Of a DNA stretch of 64,000 bases, positions 36,085-43,817 are shown one piece after another. Both the position numbers and the translations under genes were made by a program. How positions within the stretch are numbered: position 1 is the first letter of the stretch; every line of letters starts with the position of its first letter. The stretch comes from VXMO01 sp034422835 (GTDB lineage: Bacteria > Chloroflexota > Dehalococcoidia > UBA6926): positions 85,489 through 149,488 of the forward strand of contig DAOUJJ010000018.1 in the NCBI GenBank assembly GCA_034422835.1, given 5' to 3'. The notes under the pieces are model-generated. The model ran no database searches and was not told where the DNA came from. It saw nothing but the letters and a program-made list of their open reading frames with translations.

Positions 36085-36374
36085 CGAAATCGCCTCCTTC
36101 TTCGTCGCCTATAGGCCGCAAGCGCGGCACCCCTAAGCTCATATGCTGTTACTATAACTCGCTGTTCTTCGCCATTCCGTGACTGCTGTACAGCATATAC
36201 GACGCGGAGCATTCGCCCTGTGTACGTTGGTCCGGTTGCAATTCGTGTCCTGTTTCGGCTTGGAACGTCCTCAGGCGCGGTTTCAAGAACCTCCTCAACC
36301 TCTTCTTCAGTGACGCCATGGTCCAGTATATGTGGCAGGCCAGTTTCAGGATTGACGTTGTAACTGATCTCCAA
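36081..36374 (-). CDS. DUF4258/BrnT-like putative toxin, 97 aa
   Basis: A short basic protein. GLPHILDHGVTEEEVEEVLE, RIATGPTYTGRMLRVVYAV and RVIVTAYELRGAALAAYRRR follow the strand-helix pattern of DUF4258/BrnT RNase-type toxins: an N-terminal helix after a hydrophobic strand, a Gly-Arg strand pair, then an Ala-Tyr-Glu strand. The very basic C-terminus (YRRRRRRRFR) fits RNA binding. Paired by ATGA overlap with the acidic 71-residue gene. It sits 114 bases downstream of atpC in the same orientation. Toxicity is inference. Confidence 0.62.
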   Translation of the reverse strand: MEISYNVNPETGLPHILDHGVTEEEVEEVLETAPEDVPSRNRTRIATGPTYTGRMLRVVYAVQQSRNGEEQRVIVTAYELRGAALAAYRRRRRRRFR

Positions 36375-36488
36375 TCGTTAGCCTCCAGCAAATTGACCTG
36401 TCCAACGCAGGCTATGTTGGGTAAAGAAGGAGGCTGCAAGAGGCGCCTCATGAGGCACCCCTACAAGTTGGGTGTGTGGGCGGAGGCG

Positions 36489-36947
36489 CTAGTTCTCTGT
36501 CCGTGGCGGCTGGCCGCCGGGCGCTTGCCTGCGGCGGCGGGCGGCGATGCGCTCCGCGACCCTGATGCGGGTCATTGAGCGCAGGAGCGCGGATTCCGCC
36601 CGCGCCAACTCCAGGTCCGGGGTGGCGCTTGCGTTGCTGATACGCTCTTGAGCACGGCGGCGCGCCTCCTCGGCGCGGTCCATGTCGATATCCTCCGCGT
36701 ACTCCGCCGCGTCGGACAGAATCGTCACGCTGTCCGGGCCGATCTGGGCGAAGCCGCCGCTGATGGCCAACGAGGTCTCCTCGCCGGCCTTGCGTGTCAG
36801 CACCTCGCCCGGCTGCAGCAGCGTCACGATGCGCGCGTGCCGCGGCAGAACGCCAAGCTGACCCTCCTCCCCGGGCAGGACGACGATATCGACGTCGTCC
36901 TCGTAGGCGATCTTATCCAGCGCGATGATCTGCAGGTGGGTCGGCAT
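36489..36947 (-). CDS. atpC: ATP synthase epsilon subunit
   Basis: 152 residues, the last gene of the atp operon. The N-terminal beta-sandwich is clear (VDIVVLPGEEGQLGVLPRHA, ISGGFAQIGPDSVTILSDAA). The C-terminal helical hairpin that can inhibit ATP hydrolysis follows (RAEEARRRAQERISNASATP). The tail (RRRQAPGGQPPRTEN) is longer than usual. Three bases separate it from atpD. Confidence 0.95.
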   Translation of the reverse strand: MPTHLQIIALDKIAYEDDVDIVVLPGEEGQLGVLPRHARIVTLLQPGEVLTRKAGEETSLAISGGFAQIGPDSVTILSDAAEYAEDIDMDRAEEARRRAQERISNASATPDLELARAESALLRSMTRIRVAERIAARRRRQAPGGQPPRTEN

Positions 36948-36950
36948 CGT

Positions 36951-38348
36951 TTACCCCTCAGCCGCCATCTCCCGGGCCTTCTCCACGGCCTCCTCGATGC
37001 CGCCGACCATGTAGAAGGCCTGCTCCGGCAGCTCGTCGTGCATACCGTCGAGAATCTCCTTGAAGCCGCGCACCGTCTCACGGATCGGCACGTACTTGCC
37101 GGCCTGTCCCGTGAACGCCTCCGCCACGAACATGGGCTGTGACAGGAAGCGCTGGATCTTGCGGGCGCGGGACACCGTCAGCTTGTCATCATCAGACAGC
37201 TCCTCGAAACCGAGGATGGCGATGATGTCCTGCAGATCCTTGTAGCGCTGCAACACCTGCTGCACGCCGCGAGCCGTCTCGTAGTGGTCATCTCCCACAA
37301 CCTGCGGGTCAAGGATGCGGCTGTTGGACGTGAGCGGGTCGACGGCGGGATACAGGCCCTGCTCTGCGATGGAACGCTCCAGCGCGATGACCGCGTCAAG
37401 GTGTCCGAACGTGGTGGCCACGCCGGGATCCGTGTAGTCGTCTGCGGGCACGTAGATGGCCTGGAAGGACGTGATGGAGCCCTTCTTGGTGGACGTGATC
37501 CGCTCTTCCAGCGCGCCCATCTCCGTGGCCAGCGTTGGCTGGTATCCCACTGCGGACGGCATGCGTCCCAGTAGTGCGGAGACCTCCATGCCCGCAAGGA
37601 TGTAACGGTAGATGTTGTCGATGAAGATCAGGACGTCCTGCCCCTCAACATCGCGGAAATACTCCGCCATCGTGAGGCCGGTCAGGGCGATGCGGGCGCG
37701 CACGCCGGGCGGCTCGTTCATCTGGCCGAACACGAGGGCAATCTTGTCGATAACGCCGGAGTCGCGCATCTCATGCCAGAGGTCGTTGCCCTCGCGGGAG
37801 CGCTCGCCCACGCCGGCGAACACGGAGAATCCGCCGTGCTCGGTGGCGATGTTGCGGATGAGTTCAAGGATGACAACGGTCTTGCCGACGCCCGCGCCGC
37901 CGTACGCGCCGATCTTGCCGCCGCGTGTGAACGGGGTGATCAGGTCGATGACCTTGAGGCCGGTCTCCAGCATCTGCGTGCTGGTTTCTTGCTCATCAAA
38001 GGGGGGCGGCTCGCGGTGGATGGGCCACGTCTGCTCGGCGGCCACGTCTCCGAGTCCGTCAAGCGGCTCGCCCAGCACATTGAAGAGGCGTCCCAATGAA
38101 CCGCGCCCGACGGGGACGGCGATTGGGCGGCCGGTGTCGATGACCTCAACACCGCGCTGCAGGCCCTCCGTCGCGCCCATCGCAAGGCAGCGCACCCAGT
38201 TGTTGCCGATGTGCTGCTCCGCCTCCAGGACGATCTGCTCGCCCTCCATGTCTACCGTCAGCCCGTTGTAGATATCCGGCAATTCCTGCGCCGGAAACTC
38301 CACGTCCACGACGGTTCCGATGACCTGTACAACCTGTCCGTTGGCCAT
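36951..38348 (-). CDS. atpD: ATP synthase beta subunit
   Basis: 465-residue catalytic subunit. The P-loop is GGAGVGKTVVILELI, the catalytic-Glu region AGVGERSREGNDLWHEM, and the DELSEED-like lever reads LGFEELSDDDKLTV. The length is normal. It is separated from atpG by the two HAD genes; the nearest one ends 13 bases before the atpD start, so a single transcript is likely. Confidence 0.98.
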   Translation of the reverse strand: MANGQVVQVIGTVVDVEFPAQELPDIYNGLTVDMEGEQIVLEAEQHIGNNWVRCLAMGATEGLQRGVEVIDTGRPIAVPVGRGSLGRLFNVLGEPLDGLGDVAAEQTWPIHREPPPFDEQETSTQMLETGLKVIDLITPFTRGGKIGAYGGAGVGKTVVILELIRNIATEHGGFSVFAGVGERSREGNDLWHEMRDSGVIDKIALVFGQMNEPPGVRARIALTGLTMAEYFRDVEGQDVLIFIDNIYRYILAGMEVSALLGRMPSAVGYQPTLATEMGALEERITSTKKGSITSFQAIYVPADDYTDPGVATTFGHLDAVIALERSIAEQGLYPAVDPLTSNSRILDPQVVGDDHYETARGVQQVLQRYKDLQDIIAILGFEELSDDDKLTVSRARKIQRFLSQPMFVAEAFTGQAGKYVPIRETVRGFKEILDGMHDELPEQAFYMVGGIEEAVEKAREMAAEG

Positions 38349-38361
38349 TTCCTCACCTCAC

Positions 38362-39048
38362 CTACGATGCCGGGGCCAACTCGGCCCCCTGTCCAAAGTA
38401 ACGATCCACGTCAAACTCGCGAAGGCTTTCGATGATCTCATCCGCCTTCGAAATATCAAGTGTTGTTGTCATGCCTGTGCGGAGGGCGATGGTGTAGATG
38501 CCGGCGCTCTTTGCGGACGTGATGCCGGCAGGAGAGTCCTCAATGGCGACGGCGTCCGCCGGGTCCAGCCCCATCAGTTCGGCGGCCCTGAGATAGATAT
38601 CCGGCGCTGGCTTGCTGCGGCGAACGTCCGAGGCGCACGCCACTGCGTCGAAAAACTCCGTCAGCCCCAGCCTTTCCAGCTTGACCGACAACCACCTCTG
38701 ACGTGTTGCGGTAGCCAAACCACGCGGAATACCCCGTCGCTCGACTATACGTAGCAGTTCCTCCGCCTCCGGCCTCAGCGCCAATTCCTCGCGGAGCACG
38801 CCCTCAAGCACGTTTCCATACAGTTCTTCGTAGTGCTGCACCGATTCGGGGAGCTTTTTCTCCTGTATCAGCTCCTCCCAGGCCTGCCTGGCGCTATGCC
38901 CGATGAATTGCTCGTACTCAATCGGAGTTAACTGGTCGACGCCGCATTGCGCCAAGACCACGTTCACCGACTTCAGGTACAGCGGCTCGCTGTCGATGAG
39001 CACGCCGTCAAAGTCAAAGATGATGCCGCGGGCTTGGAAGGCGCTCAT
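38362..39048 (-). CDS. HAD-superfamily phosphatase, beta-phosphoglucomutase-like (copy 1)
   Basis: 228 residues. Motif I is IIFDFDGVLIDSEPLYLKSV (nucleophile Asp and second Asp), motif II the Thr in GLATATRQRWL, and motifs III/IV KPAPDIYLRAAELMGLDPAD then AVAIEDSPAGITSAKSAG. The small helical cap after motif I places it in subclass I (beta-phosphoglucomutase / phosphoglycolate phosphatase type). It is embedded between atpG and atpD and overlaps the start-stop of HAD copy 2 (ATGA). The substrate is probably a small sugar phosphate; it is not predictable here. Confidence 0.88.
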   Translation of the reverse strand: MSAFQARGIIFDFDGVLIDSEPLYLKSVNVVLAQCGVDQLTPIEYEQFIGHSARQAWEELIQEKKLPESVQHYEELYGNVLEGVLREELALRPEAEELLRIVERRGIPRGLATATRQRWLSVKLERLGLTEFFDAVACASDVRRSKPAPDIYLRAAELMGLDPADAVAIEDSPAGITSAKSAGIYTIALRTGMTTTLDISKADEIIESLREFDVDRYFGQGAELAPAS

Positions 39049-39761
39049 GACTTTTCGCCTCCCGCCAGCAGCGCGTCTATATCGATGTCCCGCAGTGAAT
39101 CGACAATAACGTGCGCGTAGGTCTGATCAACGTCACGCATCCAGTGGGTGCGGATGGCGATGGTGTAAAGCCCCGCGTCCCGCGCCGCCCTGATCCCGCT
39201 CGGCGAGTCTTCGATGGCGAGCGTCTCCGCCGGATCGACTCCCAGCGCCTGCGTTGCTTTCAGATAAATCTCAGGATCCGGCTTGTGGGCCGAGACAATA
39301 TCGCCCGTGAGAATCTCATCAAAGGCGTCTGATATGCCCATGATCTCAAGCCGTTGCCCGGCCCACGCTGCCCGTGCCGAGGTCGCCAACGCGAACGGGA
39401 CGCCGGTCTCACGGATGGCCGCGATCAGTTCCATCGCGCCGTCCGCCACAACCAACTCGGTAGGGAACAGGCCGCGCGCGATTACATCGACGCGGTGTGT
39501 GTATTCATCAAGCGGCGTCGTGAGCGTAGGGCGCAACGCACTGATGCGCCGCCACCATGAATCGTTGTCGAGGCCGGTCATCGTCCGCGCCTCGTCGTGC
39601 GTCAGAGCTTCCTGACCCTCTTCCGCAAGGAAGCGGTTGATCGCGGACACGAGCACCGTCTCCGTGTCACAGAGCACGCCGTCAAGGTCGGAGACGACGG
39701 CGCTGAGGCGCGGCGGCGCGCTCACGTCGCTGCCCTTGGTTGCCAAGGCCGTCGCTCCCAT
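39045..39761 (-). CDS. HAD-superfamily phosphatase, beta-phosphoglucomutase-like (copy 2)
   Basis: 238 residues, paralogous to copy 1. It has VVSDLDGVLCDTETVLVSAI (motif I), the Ser/Thr of FALATSARAAW (motif II), and HKPDPEIYLKATQALGVDPA followed by ETLAIEDSPSGIRAARDAG (motifs III/IV). It begins only three bases after the atpG stop and overlaps copy 1, so both HADs appear translationally embedded in the ATP synthase operon. Known HADs with this motif set hydrolyse sugar phosphates or phosphoglycolate. Confidence 0.87.
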   Translation of the reverse strand: MGATALATKGSDVSAPPRLSAVVSDLDGVLCDTETVLVSAINRFLAEEGQEALTHDEARTMTGLDNDSWWRRISALRPTLTTPLDEYTHRVDVIARGLFPTELVVADGAMELIAAIRETGVPFALATSARAAWAGQRLEIMGISDAFDEILTGDIVSAHKPDPEIYLKATQALGVDPAETLAIEDSPSGIRAARDAGLYTIAIRTHWMRDVDQTYAHVIVDSLRDIDIDALLAGGEKS

Positions 39762-39764
39762 TGC

Positions 39765-40643
39765 CTAGGCCTTCTCCAGCGCGGCAACGCCGCCCACGAG
39801 GTCAAGCAGCTCCTTGGTGATGGTCTCCTGACGTGCCTTGTTGTATTCAAGCGTCAGGGCGTCGATCATCTCGCCTGCCGCGTCCGTGGCGGCGCGCATG
39901 GCAACCATCCGCGCGGACTGCTCTGAGGCAGCGTTCTCCAGCGCGGCCTGGTAGATCTGCATCTCCACGTAGCGCGGGAGCAGGCCGCCCAGCACGGTCG
40001 CCGCGTCCGGCTCGTATTCATAGTCGCCCAGGGATGCGCTCGCGCCGTTCTCGGATGCGGCGGGCGGCTCAACCGGCAGCAGCTGTCGAATCGTCGGCTC
40101 CTGCACTGCGGTGTTCACGAAATTGGCATAGGCGAGATAGACGCGGTCAAGCCGTCCGGCCTCGTAGTCCTCCAACACGATGCGCGCAATTGGCGAGGTA
40201 TCGATGGGCTCCGGGAAATCGCCGAGATTCAGAAACTCCGCGCGGATTTCGCGGCCCCGCCGTGAGAAGAAGTCGTTGCCTTTCTTGCCGACGGAGATCT
40301 GCGAGACGGGGTGTTCCTGCTCCAGGCCGAAATTGTATGCGGCGCGGTTCAGATTGGCGTTGAGTCCGCCGCACAGGCCCCGATCCGGCGTGAACAGGAT
40401 CAGCCCGATGTTGTTCGGCTCCCTCACCTGCATCAGGGGGTGAACCTCGTCCCCGCTGCCGCTCTGCCGCGCGACGATGTCCGCGATGAGGTCAAGCAAG
40501 CGAGTGGAGTAGGGGCGCGTGGCGAGCACGCGCTGCTGGGCGCGGCGCATCTTCGCCGCCGCGATGAGTTCCATCGCGCTCGTGATTCGCTGCGTGCTGG
40601 TGACGCTGCGGATGCGCTGTCGAATCTGCCGTGTATTTGGCAC
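39765..40643 (-). CDS. atpG: ATP synthase gamma subunit
   Basis: 292-residue central-stalk subunit. The N-terminal helix is RQRIRSVTSTQRITSAMELI, a conserved block is FTPDRGLCGGLNANLNRAAY, and the C-terminal coiled-coil partner helix is MRAATDAAGEMIDALTLEYN. The segment ENGASASLGDYEYEPDAAT before the C-terminal helix is slightly longer than in many bacteria. 35 bases downstream of atpA. Confidence 0.97.
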   Translation of the reverse strand: MPNTRQIRQRIRSVTSTQRITSAMELIAAAKMRRAQQRVLATRPYSTRLLDLIADIVARQSGSGDEVHPLMQVREPNNIGLILFTPDRGLCGGLNANLNRAAYNFGLEQEHPVSQISVGKKGNDFFSRRGREIRAEFLNLGDFPEPIDTSPIARIVLEDYEAGRLDRVYLAYANFVNTAVQEPTIRQLLPVEPPAASENGASASLGDYEYEPDAATVLGGLLPRYVEMQIYQAALENAASEQSARMVAMRAATDAAGEMIDALTLEYNKARQETITKELLDLVGGVAALEKA

Positions 40644-40678
40644 GACGCCCTATCCTCTCGGTTGTGCCCCGTTCTCGC

Positions 40679-42190
40679 CTAGTAGGTGCCGGTCTCTTTG
40701 AACTCGTTTATGGCGTTGCGAAGCGCCGCCTCCGTCTCTTCTGCAAGGTCGCCGGATTCGCGGATCGTCGTCAAGACGTTCCCATGAGACGCGTCCAGGA
40801 ATGCGAGGAGCGCGCTTTCAAATGCGCCCACGCGCTCTATGGGCACGTCATCCATAAGTCCCTGCGTCGCGGCAAAGAGGACTGCGACCTCCTTTTCGAC
40901 AGGGAGCGGCTCGTACTGTCCCTGCTTGAGGAGCTCCGTCAGGATTTGGCCGCGCTCCAACTGGCGTCGCGTCGCGGCATCGAGGTCGCCGCTGCCGAAC
41001 TGCGCGAACGCCTGCAGGTTGCGGAACTGTGCAAGGTCAAGCCGCAGGCGTCCCGCCACACGACGAATGGCCCGTGTCTGCGCTGCGCCGCCCACGCGGG
41101 AAACGGACAGGCCCGCGTTCACCGCCGGCCGGATGCCGGAGTTGAACAGGTCCGTCTCAAGATAGATCTGGCCGTCCGTGATGGAGATGACGTTCGTCGG
41201 GATGTACGCGGACACGTCGCCGGCCTGCGTTTCAATGATCGGCAGCGCCGTCAGCGAGCCGCCGCCGTTCTCGTCACTCATGCGAGCCGCGCGCTCAAGC
41301 AGGCGGCTGTGCAGGTAGAAAACGTCGCCGGGGTACGCCTCACGGCCTGGCGGGCGGCGGAGCAAGAGCGACACCTCGCGGTACGCCCACGCGTGCTTTG
41401 AAAGGTCGTCATAGACGATGAGCGCGTCCTTGCCCTCCTCCATGAACTGCTCGCCGATGGCGCAGCCCGCATACGGCGCAAGGTACTGCATGGCGGCGGA
41501 ATCCGACGCGTTGGCCGTCACGACGACGGTGTGCTCCATCGCGCCGTTCTGCTCAAGCGTGGCCACCAGCTGCGCCACCTTGGACGCCTTCTGGCCGATG
41601 GCAACGTAGATGCAGATGAGATCGCCGCCGCGCTGGTTGATGATGGTGTCGATGGCGATGGCGGTCTTGCCGGTGGAGCGGTCGCCGATGATCAGTTCAC
41701 GCTGGCCGCGCCCGACGGGAATCATGGAGTCCACGGCCTTGATGCCGGTCTGCACGGGCTTGTTGACGGACTGGCGGGTCACGACGTTCGGCGCGACCCT
41801 CTCCAGCGGCCTGGACTGCGTGGTCTGGATGGGGCCCTTGCCGTCCACGGCAACACCGAGCGCGTCCACGACGCGTCCCAACATACCGTCACCAACAGGC
41901 ACCTCTGCGATGCGCCCCGTCGTGCGGACTTCTGAGCCCTCCTGGATGCCGGCGTCTGAGCCGAGGATGACCGTGCCGACGGTCTCTTCCTCAAGGTTCA
42001 GCGCGATGCCGATTGCGCCGGTGGCGAACTCGATCAACTCGCCGTAGCGCACTCCGGTGAGGCCGTGAACCGTCGCGATCCCGTCACCAACCTGGATGAC
42101 CGAACCGACGTCGACGGTTTCAATCGAAACCCCAAAATCCTCAATCTGACGCCGAATGATTGACGCAATATCCTGGCCGCGAACAGCCAT
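40679..42190 (-). CDS. atpA: ATP synthase alpha subunit
   Basis: 503 residues, the non-catalytic nucleotide-binding subunit. P-loop GDRSTGKTAIAIDTIINQRG. The conserved REAYPGDVFYLHSRLLERAA and the Arg-finger region YIPTNVISITDGQIYLET are present, as is the AxSRVGGAAQ-type block SVSRVGGAAQTRAIR. Normal length. 67 bases downstream of atpH. Confidence 0.98.
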   Translation of the reverse strand: MAVRGQDIASIIRRQIEDFGVSIETVDVGSVIQVGDGIATVHGLTGVRYGELIEFATGAIGIALNLEEETVGTVILGSDAGIQEGSEVRTTGRIAEVPVGDGMLGRVVDALGVAVDGKGPIQTTQSRPLERVAPNVVTRQSVNKPVQTGIKAVDSMIPVGRGQRELIIGDRSTGKTAIAIDTIINQRGGDLICIYVAIGQKASKVAQLVATLEQNGAMEHTVVVTANASDSAAMQYLAPYAGCAIGEQFMEEGKDALIVYDDLSKHAWAYREVSLLLRRPPGREAYPGDVFYLHSRLLERAARMSDENGGGSLTALPIIETQAGDVSAYIPTNVISITDGQIYLETDLFNSGIRPAVNAGLSVSRVGGAAQTRAIRRVAGRLRLDLAQFRNLQAFAQFGSGDLDAATRRQLERGQILTELLKQGQYEPLPVEKEVAVLFAATQGLMDDVPIERVGAFESALLAFLDASHGNVLTTIRESGDLAEETEAALRNAINEFKETGTY

Positions 42191-42257
42191 CTTTCAGTCC
42201 CCTTTGTCTCTACTTCCTTGTCGTTCCGAGTCTCGGTTTACTCTCCGTCGGGCATGC

Positions 42258-42803
42258 TCAGGATGAAGCCGCGCTCTCACGCAGCCAATCGCGAAGATTG
42301 CGGAGGCGGGAGCGCGTGCTGCCGTCCAAAACGCGGTCTCCCACACGCGCGACGAATCCGCCGATGATCTCCGGGTCCACGTCCACGGACAGCCGCAGCT
42401 CACGCCCAACCTGCCGATTCAGCAGCTGGCGCACCTGCTCCTGCAGGTCGTCGTCCATCTGCTCTGCGGAGGTCACGTTTGCGGCGACGATTCCGCGTTC
42501 CTCGTCCAACATTCCCAGGTATCCGTCGAGGATTCCCTGGGCGAGGTGGGAGCGGTTGCGCCGTATGAGGATCATGGCAAGGTTGCGCGCGAGCGGCGCA
42601 ACGCTGCCAAGATGCTGATCAAGCAACTGCTGCTTGTTCTCCTCCGAGACGCGCGGCGATTCCATGAAGGTCTGCACGTCCGGCAGACCCAGAACGTCCG
42701 CTAGCGTCTGGAGGTCGTCCCGCCACTGATCAAGCGTGTCCTGTTCGCGGGCGATGTCGAACACCGCCTGCGCGTATCGCCGGGCTGATCCACCTGAGGG
42801 CAT
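42258..42803 (-). CDS. atpH: ATP synthase delta subunit
   Basis: 181-residue peripheral-stalk subunit that holds F1 to the b subunit. The N-terminal helical bundle starts ARRYAQAVFDIAREQDTLDQ. The C-terminal region VDVDPEIIGGFVARVGDRVL matches the family's last conserved block (Gly-Gly-x3-Arg-x-Gly-Asp). Three bases separate it from atpF. Confidence 0.95.
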   Translation of the reverse strand: MPSGGSARRYAQAVFDIAREQDTLDQWRDDLQTLADVLGLPDVQTFMESPRVSEENKQQLLDQHLGSVAPLARNLAMILIRRNRSHLAQGILDGYLGMLDEERGIVAANVTSAEQMDDDLQEQVRQLLNRQVGRELRLSVDVDPEIIGGFVARVGDRVLDGSTRSRLRNLRDWLRESAASS

Positions 42804-42806
42804 CGG

Positions 42807-43316
42807 TTAGGAGCCTCCGCCGTTCGTGATCTCTTCCGCCTCGCGCAGCACCTCTTCGACGAGATTCCGGTGCGAGTCATGGTCCAGCGAGCGGTTGATG
42901 ATGCGCTCGGCGGCCATGATCGAGAGATCGATGATCTCCTGTCTGCCACGTTCGATGATTTCCGCGGCCTCACGCCGAAGCTCCTCACGGGACCGCTCAG
43001 CGACGGCCTCCGCGTCCAGGCGCGCCTGCGCCAGCAGCTCCTCCGCCTGGCGTCGGCTTGTTTCCGTCGCCTGCTGGATGATCTGCTGGGCGCGCTCCCT
43101 GGCCTCGGCAAGCGCCTGCTGGACCTCCTCGCCGCTGCGGGCGGATTCCTCGCGAGCGCGCTCCGCTTCCGAGAGCGCCTCCCGGATGCGTTCCGCGCGC
43201 TGGTCAAGCATCCGCGTCACGGGCTTGTAGAGGATCAGCGACATCAGAACCAGGAATATCCCGAAGTTGATGAACTGGCTGATCAGCCCGGGGATGTTGA
43301 ATCCGATGGCTTCCAT
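42807..43316 (-). CDS. atpF: ATP synthase b subunit
   Basis: 169 residues from ATG 43316 (MEAIGFNIPGLISQFINFGI); an in-frame start at 43346 would add ten residues but the ribosome binding site GGGGGAA favours 43316. One N-terminal membrane helix (FINFGIFLVLMSLILYKPV) is followed by a long charged right-handed coiled coil (REALSEAERAREESARSGEE onward). Only one b-type gene is present, so the peripheral stalk is a b2 homodimer. Confidence 0.95.
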   Translation of the reverse strand: MEAIGFNIPGLISQFINFGIFLVLMSLILYKPVTRMLDQRAERIREALSEAERAREESARSGEEVQQALAEARERAQQIIQQATETSRRQAEELLAQARLDAEAVAERSREELRREAAEIIERGRQEIIDLSIMAAERIINRSLDHDSHRNLVEEVLREAEEITNGGGS

Positions 43317-43390
43317 CGACTCATTCCCCCTTCCGACCGGCTGCAAAAGTCTGCGCCGACATCACAATGTCCTGTCTTGCTCTCACCGTT

Positions 43391-43729
43391 CTAGACGAAC
43401 TGGAGCAGGATTGCGACGACCAGCGCGTAGATCGCGATTGCCTCAGCGAAGGCAACACCGACGATCATGTTGGTCTGGACCTGTCCTGCGGCGTCCGGAT
43501 TCCGGCCAATGGCCTCCATCGCCTTGGAAACGGCGATGCCGATGCCGATGCCGGGGCCGATCGCGCCCAGTCCGATGGCAAGGCCTGCTCCGAGAAGCTT
43601 CAAGCCTTCCGTGGGGATAAACGGCGTGCTGTCCTGCGCGAACGCCACCCCCGTCGTCAGGGCCATCAGGGACCCGACAATCATCAGAACCAGAAGAATC
43701 CGGCTCCACCCGCTGTGCGAACCAATCAT
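43391..43729 (-). CDS. atpE: ATP synthase c subunit with N-terminal extension
   Basis: 112 residues from ATG 43729, set by GGGAGGTAGC just upstream. The c-ring hairpin is at the C-terminus: GAIGPGIGIGIAVSKAMEAI, the polar loop GRNPDAAGQ, then GVAFAEAIAIYALVVAILLQ with the ion-binding Glu. The Glu is followed by Ala and the helix-1 Gln of sodium-type rings is absent, so protons are the likely ion. The first 35 residues form a signal-peptide-like leader (SRILLVLMIVGSLMALTTGV, then AFAQD), longer than the 75-85 residue classical c subunit. Confidence 0.95.
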   Translation of the reverse strand: MIGSHSGWSRILLVLMIVGSLMALTTGVAFAQDSTPFIPTEGLKLLGAGLAIGLGAIGPGIGIGIAVSKAMEAIGRNPDAAGQVQTNMIVGVAFAEAIAIYALVVAILLQFV

Positions 43730-43771
43730 GCTACCTCCCAACACTCCACTCGTCATTCCCTGACTTCCGTC

Positions 43772-43791
43772 ATTCCCGCGAAAGCGGGAAT
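43772..43791. repeat. Family A palindromic repeat between atpE and atpB
   Basis: ATTCCCGC-GAAA-GCGGGAAT, a perfect 8-bp-arm hairpin with a GNRA loop, preceded by a degenerate second CGTCATTCCCTGACTTC at about 43751. It is located in the 88-base gap between atpB and atpE, inside the operon, so it would be transcribed. Confidence 0.92.
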
Positions 43792-43817
43792 CTCTCGCTC
43801 GTTCTGTGAATACGTGC

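Noticed and set aside
40631..41401. Plus-strand frame opposite atpA
   Set aside because: atpA is unambiguous on the other strand; the antisense product is Arg-rich shadow sequence.
43391..43729. Sodium-type ATP synthase
   Set aside because: The c subunit lacks the helix-1 Gln and has Ala after the ion-binding Glu, so proton coupling is more likely.
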